64,000 bases of DNA, taken from positions 1 to 64,000 of the forward strand of contig JACKQL020000060.1 of assembly GCA_018296165.2 (NCBI GenBank), given 5' to 3'. This DNA is from Termitomyces sp. T153 (Eukaryota; Basidiomycota; Agaricomycetes; Agaricales; Lyophyllaceae). The position numbers were made by a program, and so were the translations under genes. Shown here in pieces: positions 1 through 10,600 of the stretch; within the stretch, counting starts at the first letter, position 1, and the number at the start of each line of letters is the position of its first letter. The notes beneath the pieces were generated by a model. It was not told where the DNA came from. It saw only the letters and a program-made list of their open reading frames with translations, and ran no database searches.

Positions 1-2880
1 ACAAACAACGTTTCCAACAATGTTTTCTGGCCAAGACGGTCACAAATCATCACAAACAACGTTTTCTGGCCATGCCAAACAAAAGCAAGCCATTAGAAGC
101 AGTTTCAGACAAACAAACATGCTTTCATGACAATACAGACGTCAACGCATGCCAACGCTCACTGGCACTCATCGTGACAATAACAAACATCAACACATGC
201 CAATAATGACTAACCCTTCACATTCACACACTTTCCCATACAGCTGACAAAGAAACTGGCTCAAAAACAACAACAGACATCAATGGCCAACACCACCAAT
301 GAAAACACGCAACAGCCAACACCAATGAAAAAAACGCAACTTTATCAGGACAAACAAATTTTCTACTGGCTCAATAGTCTTCCCTTTCCATTCTCTCCAA
401 TCTCCTTCAATTTTCACTGGGGCTATCAGTACAATTTCAACAGAATGTATCCAGTACTTTTCTCAAATTTAAATTCGAAAATCTCCTCAAAAAGGCCAAT
501 AAACCACCCATCAAAGCCATTGCCTGGCACAAATCGTCACATCGATGCAGCCACACACTCTTAAAAAATGCAAGCGTCACATGTGAAGGCAGCAATCACA
601 AACAAACAGCAAACGTTGGCAAATCGCATTCAACAAACAAGGACAGCAAATCGCATCAAACACTGAAAACAAACAGACAACAGACGTTTCTGATACACTA
701 AGCTATAACTCAAACCCTAGCTCAAACCTGCTAACCGCCCACTCGCTGACATCGCTGCTTCTCAACGTGGACTCGTTTGAACCAAAAACGGTCACAAATC
801 ATCACAAACAACGTTTCCAACAACGTTTTCTGGCCAAGACGGTCACAAATCATCACAAACAACGTTTTCTGGCCATGCCAAACAAAAGCAAGCCATTAGA
901 AGCAGTTTCAGACAAACAAACATGCTTTCATGACAATACAGACGTCAACGCATGCCAACGCTCACTGGCACTCATCGTGACAATAACAAACATCAACACA
1001 TGCCAATAATGACTAACCCTTCACATTCACACACTTTCCCATACAGCTGACAAAGAAACTGGCTCAAAAACAACAACAGACATCAATGGCCAACACCACC
1101 AATGAAAACACGCAACAGCCAACACCAATGAAAAAAACGCAACTTTATCAGGACAAACAAATTTTCTACTGGCTCAATAGTCTTCCCTTTCCATTCTCTC
1201 CAATCTCCTTCAATTTTCACTGGGGCTATCAGTACAATTTCAACAGAATGTATCCAGTACTTTTCTCAAATTTAAAGTCGAAAATCTCCTCAAAAAGGCC
1301 AATAAACCACCCATCAAAGCCATTGCCTGGCACAAATCGTCACATCGATGCAGCCACACACTCTTAAAAAATGCAAGCGTCACATGTGAAGGCAGCAATC
1401 ACAAACAAACAGCAAACGTTGGCAAATCGCATTCAACAAACAAGGACAGCAAATCGCATCAAACACTGAAAACAAACAGACAACAGACGTTTCTGATACA
1501 CTAAGCTATAACTCAAACCCTAGCTCAAACCTGCTAACCGCCCACTCGCTGACATCGCTGCTTCTCAACGTGGACTCGTTTGAACCAAAAACGGTCACAA
1601 ATCATCACAAACAACGTTTCCAACAACGTTTTCTGGCCAAGACGGTCACAAATCATCACAAACAACGTTTTCTGGCCATGCCAAACAAAAGCAAGCCATT
1701 AGAAGCAGTTTCAGACAAACAAACATGCTTTCATGACAATACAGACGTCAACGCATGCCAACGCTCACTGGCACTCATCGTGACAATAACAAACATCAAC
1801 ACATGCCAATAATGACTAACCCTTCACATTCACACACTTTCCCATACAGCTGACAAAGAAACTGGCTCAAAAACAACAACAGACATCAATGGCCAACACC
1901 ACCAATGAAAACACGCAACAGCCAACACCAATGAAAAAAACGCAACTTTATCAGGACAAACAAATTTTCTACTGGCTCAATAGTCTTCCCTTTCCATTCT
2001 CTCCAATCTCCTTCAATTTTCACTGGGGCTATCAGTACAATTTCAACAGAATGTATCCAGTACTTTTCTCAAATTTAAATTCGAAAATCTCCTCAAAAAG
2101 GCCAATAAACCACCCATCAAAGCCATTGCCTGGCACAAATCGTCACATCGATGCAGCCACACACTCTTAAAAATGCAAGCGTCACATGTGAAGGCAGCAA
2201 TCACAAACAAACAGCAAACGTTGGCAAATCGCATTCAACAAACAAGGACAGCAAATCGCATCAAACACTGAAAACAAACAGACAACAGACGTTTCTGATA
2301 CACTAAGCTATAACTCAAACCCTAGCTCAAACCTGCTAACCGCCCACTCGCTGACATCGCTGCTTCTCAACGTGGACTCGTTTGAACCAAAAACGGTCAC
2401 AAATCATCACAAACAACGTTTCCAACAACGTTTTCTGGCCAAGACGGTCACAAATCATCACAAACAACGTTTTCTGGCCATGCCAAACAAAAGCAAGCCA
2501 TTAGAAGCAGTTTCAGACAAACAAACATGCTTTCATGACAATACAGACGTCAACGCATGCCAACGCTCACTGGCACTCATCGTGACAATAACAAACATCA
2601 ACACATGCCAATAATGACTAACCCTTCACATTCACACACTTTCCCATACAGCTGACAAAGAAACTGGCTCAAAAACAACAACAGACATCAATGGCCAACA
2701 CCACCAATGAAAACACGCAACAGCCAACACCAATGAAAAAAACGCAACTTTATCAGGACAAACAAATTTTCTACTGGCTCAATAGTCTTCCCTTTCCATT
2801 CTCTCCAATCTCCTTCAATTTTCACTGGGGCTATCAGTACAATTTCAACAGAATGTATCCAGTACTTTTCTCAAATTTAA
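1..2880. repeat. Tandem satellite, 803-bp unit, about 3.6 copies
   Basis: The same block recurs with offsets of 803, 803 and 802 bp (landmarks at 283, 1086, 1889 and 2691). Copies are almost identical: I see one base change near 1276 and one A lost near 2168. Each unit contains a shorter internal duplication of about 45 bp (CACAAATCATCACAAACAACG followed by TTTTCTGGCC). The array runs off the left edge and stops abruptly near 2880, where the sequence changes to unrelated A/T-rich DNA. Two short frames (93 and 80 codons) recur in every unit but show no recognisable domain; I treat them as by-products of the satellite. Such homogeneous large-unit satellites are common in subtelomeres and heterochromatin, but that location is inference. 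Confidence 0.93.
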
Positions 2881-3095
2881 GGTTGTACCGGGAAAAAATT
2901 TCCTTTTTTGGCATCACCTTAATTTTTAATTAGAATTAGTCTAGAATTATTTTGATAGATTGCTGGAGCATCTAATCAGCCCTTGTGCTCAGTATCAGGC
3001 TTGTTACATGCCAAATAATAAGCAAGCAAAATTGGTTTTATTATAGTTATATGAAAAGAGAGCATATAGTAAGCATATGATGTATTTGTATATTC
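2881..3095. other. A/T-rich junction between satellite and gene A
   Basis: About 215 bp of A/T-rich sequence between the end of the satellite and the stop codon of gene A. It probably holds the 3' untranslated region of gene A. I see no gene, terminal repeat or target-site duplication here. Confidence 0.5.
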
Positions 3096-6000
3096 TTAGG
3101 AAGACCCTTGTTCTCTAGCTGCCTGACGATCAGCATATCTTTTTCGTGCTTCCATAATGCCATTGCCAGCAACTTTGATTGGTGCAAAATCACTGCTCTT
3201 TGTATTAGCCTCAAATGCACGCTGCAACATATTGCGAACACTTGCTGCAGGGCCACTTTCTGCAGATACATCTGACCCCTTAGCCTTCTTGTTGGTCTTC
3301 TTACTTGTGCTCTGAGTCTTATCAGGTGCTAATGCATGATCTTAGAATATGCATTGTGTAAATAATAAGATCATCTTACTAGGAGATGACACCCGCTTTC
3401 TCTTGACTGGTCCTTCAGACATGGAAGATTTGCCTTTAGCAGCTAGCAGATTGCAATGAATTTGAGCCAACACTAGAAAATATCTCATTGCATACCAGCT
3501 GTAATCATTAAGGCTGACATGACTACATTTTTGAAATCTTAGTTTCTTTCCTCTGCAGATAATAAGAATGACATACCTTCCTCTGCAGACTTGTTAGAAA
3601 CCTCTTGTTGTTGTGATTCTTCCTCCTCATCTTCTGCCTCAGATCCTTTGTCTTCTTGCTCACTGTTTGCCTGTTCTCCATCATTATTTTCACTGCCATC
3701 CAAATCTTCTATATCTTGATCATTCTCTGTATCTTGCTCCTGTTCATCAGCTGTACCAGATCCATCTTCTGATTCCAGATCCTCTTCAGTTTCTGAGTCA
3801 TGCTCTTCAATTTCCTTGACTTTTCCCTTGCCTATTAAGATGTTAAATAAGGATCCAAGGTATAAATAATATCCCTGACTGATAGAAGCATTCTGAGGCA
3901 CTGCTTTAGATGGAGCAAATGTTGGTGGACGACGAAAAATCTTCTCAGGCTTTCTTGGCTTCAACAATGCTTGCTGGCGCTTCATACGAACACCTTCAAG
4001 TCGAACCAAGTCAGGGTTGACATCATGTTCACTGCGGTTTAATAGTGCCATGTTTTCTGGTGAATGCCATTCAGCAAGCTCTTCAGTCGTAGGAAAGACT
4101 GAATAATCATGCAGCACTTCCAGCTGCTCTGCAAGTCGTTTCTTGTTTTCATAGCTGAGAGGAACGTTATAGTCATATTGGTCCTGATAAATGTACTTTG
4201 TGGAATGTTCCAGTTGTTCCAATATAACCTGAAAAGATGTGTCTTAGTGTTTGACATGAGCAGATAATAAGACGCACATTATGCAGATCCTCAAGCACTC
4301 TTTGCACTGGTTTCTTCAAAGTTTTGACTTGGCTGTCAGTCTTGGGATCTGTTGCTATACAGTGAAAGAGAGGGCTCTTCATGAAAATGTCATGGATACT
4401 GCGAAGTGCATGGTTGGCACTAGTCACTTGAGATTCAACAGACCGCATTGAATGATAGTTTGTGATATCGTCAATAAGCTCCTGTGTGAGGCTGTCTTCT
4501 CCATTGTCTTCTCCTTCTGCATAGGCCTTGGGAGGAGCTATATCATACCAACGACTCCAACCCTTTACTTCATCCAAGATCATTTGCACTTTTGGATTGG
4601 CAAGATAGACTGTATCCCAACCCTCATAAATGTTGCGCCTGTCCTCCCCATCACCATCATCATCTGAATCACAAAGCCCAATAAGAGCATAAGGAATATG
4701 TGCAGCTATCCAGAAAGAGCTAGCCAGTTGTCGAAGTTTGTTGGTCCGATTTTTGTGGCCACTTTTTATTTCAGGCATCTCTTGCCACTTGAAAATAGTT
4801 GTCTGCATAGCTTGCTCCAACAACCATGGCTCTGTGTGGACACACTTCTTTGGATTGTGAGATTCAAGATGAGAATATGCATCGGCAAGGAGCTCTTCAT
4901 CACCCTTGTCCAAAACAAGAATCAAAACATCAACAATGCGATTCATGCCTTGTAGGACAGGATCATTGTTAGGTTGACCTTTGAGCTTGGGAACTTTATA
5001 CAGATGAGGTGGTGCATTGATATGCAAGGGATGATTGGCTATATTGTGAGCCCGAATATCCTCCAGGCCAGACAGCCTAAAGCGGAATAGAGTGGCAAGC
5101 CATTTGTTGATAGCCATTTGAAAGTCCATAGTATGGTCCTCAGGATGCTCAGAAAAATAGAGCTCTTTGAGAATTGAATAGACAGTAGGAGTGCCTGGAC
5201 TGTAAGTGGTTTGACCTAGCATATGATGAATCATAGGTTCATAGTGACCAAGAATCTGTGGTATTAAGAAATCTTAGAATCATCTCAGAGCAGATAATAA
5301 GAACACACCATAATCATTGATTCTTCATGTATAGCCATGTGATCGCAAATTGGTACAATAAAATCAGTTATAGGGAGTGGATGGGCTGTGTCGTAGTTGG
5401 GATAAAAGAGACTATGGCCAATCTGTCCATAAGTGAGCCACTTGAGCTTGCCAGGAATTTGTGCAATGATGTTTTTAGCAGAGGAATCATTTGCAAATTG
5501 GAGTTGAGCATCCTGAATCCACTTGGTAACCTCTTCAAAGAGTATGTCGGTGTAGAGTGTATAGGTTTCAGCATATTTGGCACGCATATTGTCATCCATT
5601 TGATCACTTTTGAATCCAAATAGATTGAGCCCAACATTCTGCCAGGCTGTGTCAGCAGTTTTCAGTGCTGTATAAAAGGCATCGTCGAAAATGTCAAAGC
5701 GAGTCTGCTTTGAATTGAATGCCAATTGATTGAATGCCCAGAGTTTTTTTCGAACTTCATTATGTGCACTGTGGGAAATAGGATTGGCAAAGTATGCCAT
5801 AGCATCTTCACCTGTATCTGGAAAGACTGTCATGGAGTGATCAGAAAACAGAATTTCAAAGGTGAGGGCCATCCAGTGCATATATGTTATGGCATAGGCA
5901 CTTGATCCACGCCTCCAACGATTGAGAGCTGTGATGGTGAATGGCATATCCCTATGGAAATAGCTGTTCAAGCAGAGGCGAGAGTAGGCATAGGTGAGAT

Positions 6001-7234
6001 GTGTGGAGCTTAGAGCCTTTCGGATGCGTTGGCCCTTGGAATCATTCTGCTCAACAAGTGAATTGAGAATCTTTGTGATGTTTCCAGAGTTGACACCATG
6101 CTGTCCATTGAGTGCATCGAAAAACATAGTGAGGGTGTTTTGCACGGTTTCTTCAACTTGGAAAATCAGCTTGTTACTAGCCAGTTCAGTCTTGATATGA
6201 ATGGCATTGGGATGAGCATTGATTTTGTCTGGATTAGAAATCTTAGTGTCTGCATAATGAAGCTAATAAGATAGGAAGAATCCCACCGAGATCCAGAATT
6301 TTAGCAACCCAAGTGACTTGTTGTAGCTCCTTCTCCAAAGCTTCAAGCTCTTTGATCAATGGTTCACGAGATCTAGCATTTTTTCCTTTTTCATCCCAAT
6401 TGTGGATTTTCTGGCTAAGATCATAATAGGCCTTGAGCTTGTCTTGGTAGACAAAAGTGCGCAACAGTTCCAATCGATGTCCCCCATTTCCTAAAACAGG
6501 AAATAGTTCTTTCTCTGCAGCAGTTGCATCCACAAAAGCTTTTCCACGCCATTCTGGTAAAAACTCGATTGTCCTAATTGCACTAGTGTCAAACGTAAGG
6601 CACTGGGTGTTGAGAATTTTGGGACTAATCAGAATCAGGATAGCGTTGACAAGGTCATGGTTCTGAAGGTCTCTTCCAAAGTTGGTACTTTCCCAGAGGC
6701 CTTTGAGATCAGTGTACTTCTGTGGACGAGTATTGATGACAGCTCTGCGAAGTTCAGCTGTGATTCCAAGGCCGTTGTCACTCAGAGCAGGCCAATTAAC
6801 ATAACCCAGAATAGCAGCATTAATAGCATCATGAAGGAGTTGGCCTTTCTTGGCTTCCTTGAGAGTTGCTTGAGCAGCTTCGTCAGCTTTGACCAGCTGA
6901 GAATGGGCCTTTTGATAGGCCCTTGGTCCCTTAAAAAAATATAAGTTCAGATGGAAACATTAGTTAGTAACTGATAGACTACCTGAATTCTTGCATTTTT
7001 AACATTCTTGAGACTGCCAATGATATTTGTTGTCTAAATGAGATCTTAGAAACTGCTCTGGTCATTTAATAAGATAGTTCTTACCTTTGATGATGACTGG
7101 CAAAATAGAAAAACAATCAAGACATGTAATGCAGATATCAATTCAGACTTACTCCGGTAGTGTTCTGATCATGTCTTATTATTAGCAATTGTAGATTATA
7201 AGATTGAAACAAACAGATGCACCTTGGGAGGCAT
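3096..7234 (-). CDS. Gene A: large multi-exon protein of unknown family, paralogue of A'
   Basis: I do not recognise this family. The start is ATG at 7234-7232 (MPPK), followed by tiny in-frame exons and then long open exons near 6944-6280, 6230-5300, 5235-4285 and 4225-3570. The short C-terminal exons end at the TAA at 3098-3096. The product is roughly 1,150-1,200 residues. Joining exons by GT/AG restores an open frame at every junction that I checked against A', for example KILDL-D-KINAHP and MIMI-LGHYEPM. Conserved stretches shared with A' include PVLGNGGHRL, AYSRLC.NSYFHRDMPF, LGTLFRFR.SGLEDIR.YNIANHP and AWHSPENM.LLN. The C-terminal third is a long Glu/Asp-rich acidic stretch and then a Lys-rich tail. 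Seven introns contain the shared hairpin (cores near 3339, 3536, 4241, 5271, 6240, 7042 and 7173). No catalytic motif is visible; a role linked to the neighbouring RecQ gene is a guess from synteny. Confidence 0.8.
7042..7234 (-). other. Microexon cluster at the 5' end of gene A
   Basis: On the minus strand the first coding pieces read MPPK, NTTG and SSSK, each a 12-nt exon flanked by GT...AG introns, then an exon starting TTNIIGSLKN. The first and third introns hold the common hairpin (cores 7173-7205 and 7042-7075). All pieces are multiples of three, so reading frame is kept whichever are included. The SSSK exon has an exact positional counterpart at the 5' end of A' (18540-18560 area), which supports the model. 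Annotation software would probably miss exons this short. Confidence 0.6.
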
Positions 7235-7633
7235 GGTTGACCTGATTATGTAATCACTGATGAAGATCAAGTTGGAGATAGTGGTGGTAAGAGGTCAAGA
7301 GATGATTTCAAACTCAGATGATTAATCATCAGTGAAGTTTAGGGCAGGTCAGTGGCCAAGTCATGTGAGTAAGCTTTGAAAAATTCATTTGTACTATGAG
7401 ATTAAACAAGACCAGATATGATGAATGTCAGAATCTTAATAACAGCTCACTGAAGATAAAAAGATGCAATAGATGAAATTTGAAAGTTCTTGATTTAAAG
7501 CAGTTACTTCAAATTAAAATGCACAAATTGACAGACATACTTTTCAAGCCTCTGAGTTAGAGTAGTCAAATATAAAAACAGTCTTTTTGTGTGTATAACA
7601 GAATGAAATAACAATAAATAATAAAGAGTTCAA
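7235..7633. other. Intergenic spacer between gene A and the RecQ gene
   Basis: About 400 bp of A/T-rich DNA separates the start of gene A from the end of the helicase gene; both are on the minus strand. It must hold the promoter and 5' leader of A and the 3' end of RecQ. I see no further gene or repeat. Confidence 0.5.
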
Positions 7634-10600
7634 TTACACCCTGGTTCCAGCATACCATAGAAAAAGAGCAGACATGTTAGTTGAATGGCCAACAATGGGA
7701 GTGTTATTGATCCACTTGGTAAAGTGATCCAGAGTTGGCCATTTGGTACTAAAATGGTCTTCAGCCTTAGTCCTAAGATTTGGATCAAAATAAATGCCAA
7801 AAGCAATGGGTGCTAAGACATCCCTGGAATTAGGATTGCATCCTTGAGCCTTTGGAAGGATATCTCCATGCAAAGAGTCATCAAGTTGAGGAATGTGACA
7901 AAACCAACACACTGCAGGGTGAATGCGAGGATGATAGCGAATTTGCCGTTGCCATGCTCGGAATACTGCAACATCAGCATCTGGCAGGCTTGTATCAAGT
8001 GTATTGCAAGCAGTGATGGAATGCTTTGCAGAGTCAACACCACAAAGATCACAAAAAGCACAAGTGTCTTGAAATAGTGCAAGTGCTTCGTGCAATTGCT
8101 GAATATACAATGCTCCAGTTTGAGAACGTTCCACACGATTCTTCTTGGCCAGAGTCATTTGAGTATGAAAAGAAGCTGATGCATCTTCAAACTTGCGCTT
8201 AAGTTGAGGTCTACAAATTTGAATAAATACTATCAAACCCAGGTTTTATTATCTGCACTCACTGTGTAGATGGCAGAGCTCTATTGATAAAATCCACAGG
8301 TCTAGAAATGCCTTTCCTCTCTAAAGACTTCATCTCAGGCCTGTCAATGGATATTAATCTTATAAAACAATAATGAAGTTTTTAAGACTGACTCTGAGCA
8401 AGCTGAAATCGATCTCAAAATAGACATAGATCGAGTGATTGAGGAAGTGCCACCAGATAATATGTTGGGCTGCTCAGTGATAGCCTTAGAGAGATTAAAC
8501 TCTTGGACATGTCTAGACACTAAGGCAGTAGTGCTTGATGGCTCACTTCTTCCTACATTTCTGTATAAATGTGTTAGAAGTGTTCATAATTGTAAAATAA
8601 TATAGAACACACTGTACAATTGCAGGCACCAAGCATCGAGAACATCTTGGACTATTTTCAGTGACACCACAAGACATTCCCTCCTTATCAGTGAAAGAAG
8701 TAATGCTATAGCGAATGCAATGATTTGAGCGATATATCATTGTCCACATAGCCTTGTATCCACGGTGATCAATACCATCTTTAGGAGGATGCTGATATTT
8801 GCCCATGTTCGATTTATACCGTGGAATGATGACACATTTTGCCCATTGTCCATCTCTACCTGCTCGGCCCACTTCTTGAGTAAAACCAATCATTTGTTTG
8901 GGTGTGCCAGCATGAATCACAAGTCGAACATTGGGATAGTCATTGCCAGCTCCAAATGCATTGGTGCAGACCATAACTTTGTGGATGCCTTGAATCCATC
9001 GATGATATATGGCCTCACGCTTTTGATCAGCCATGCTTTCTCCTCCTTCATAAAAATCACATCCAAGGGCCTCAACAATGGGTCGCCCCTCTTCTTCCTT
9101 CAAAGAGACAAAAATGAGAGCTCTATCACTCTGTGTGAATGTCTTCATTTCTGCATGCAGTGTTTCTAAGACAGCTGCACATGTTGCCTCGTGTGACCTA
9201 GTTGGTGAATGCATAATGTATTCCAATTCGGGTCGGTCGGTAGACATTCTGATTCCAATCCAGTCATGTGTTAGGCCAAAGGCTTTAGCAAGGGCCTTTT
9301 CACTAGCAATTGGAATTGTTGCAGACAGAACTACAAGCTGCACTGGAATTGTGCGAACATCTTCCAAGTGCTGGAGAGCTGGCCGAAAATCATTATCTGT
9401 AAGAGCCAGCTGGCCTTCATCAAAGATAAAACGATTGACTTTCTTGGTATTGTGTATTCTGGCAACTGTTTGGCGCCACCCAGGTGTACGAGATCGATCA
9501 GCAGAGACCAGAATCAAAGCATGATTGCCTGTAATTATTTCTTCTTCTGCTCCAGTATAATGTTCAAAGGGAATCTTCATTTGTTTGAGTTTCCGCTTAT
9601 AGTCACTGATTAGTGACTTGAGAGGAAGAATGACCACAGTGACTTGGCCCCCTTCTATCAAGGCTGGAATGATTGCCAGCATTGTTTTTCCAGCTCCTGT
9701 TCGCAAAAAGGCACAAACATCTTGTTTGAGTTGGAGCACTGCTATAACTGCATGCTTTTGTTCAGGAGATGACCATGTTGCTTGTGGATTATGGAGTGCA
9801 GCACAAAGTCCTGCCAGAGCAGCTGACTCAAGATCTATTGAAACAATTTTTAACATCATTGTGTTGAAAGGAAAATTCATCACATACTGCCAGTCAAATC
9901 ATATTTTTCAATTTGTGGAGATGAAATATCCTGTGTGATGATTTCTACTGGACCATCACTTGATAATGCATCATGAATACTGGCTTTGTCATCAGTAACA
10001 TAGCTGAGGTCACCATCTGAGATATAAGAGCTCTCAGAAGGAGCTGGATTAGAACTGGAGATGTTGAATTCTGAGATGAATTCTCTGTTGAGCAGTGGAG
10101 ATGATGTCAAAGCAAGGCTATTTTGACATGTTTGAGTATTTCTGTCCTGTCCATTTTGACTGGCATATAACTTCAATGCATCCTGGATTTCAACTTGCAA
10201 ATTTGTCCCTGCAATAGAACAAAGCTTAATCTTATAATATGAAAGCAAAGATAATAAGATCTCACTGAAATTAGTTAAAGCTTGCTCAATTGCAGTGGTC
10301 ACTACATGTTGAACAGCATTGGGTATCCCTTGTAACACTTGTTCAGTGATAGCACTGGTCATTTCAGCAGTGATTTTTGTAGCAGATAATGTGGGAGCAA
10401 TCAAAGATCCCTTGCTTGAAGGTGAAATAGCACCAGCTTGAACTAGTTTGTCAAAGTGGATTGCTTGGCAATCATAATAGGCCAGTCCAAGACCTCCAGG
10501 TACAGCACGAGAGATGATTTGCCAATCTGTACTGGCATCCAAATATAATGGCAGTACATCTTCAGCCACTCCAGAGAGTGCATCTGCACTGAGGCCATAA

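Noticed and set aside
283..2933. Repeated 93- and 80-codon frames in the satellite as a gene family
   Set aside because: They recur only because the 803-bp unit recurs, lack any domain or codon pattern, and the last one is cut by the array edge. With so few substitutions there is no sign of selection on the frame.
9078..9524. 148-codon plus-strand frame as a gene
   Set aside because: It is the antisense shadow of the RecQ helicase core.
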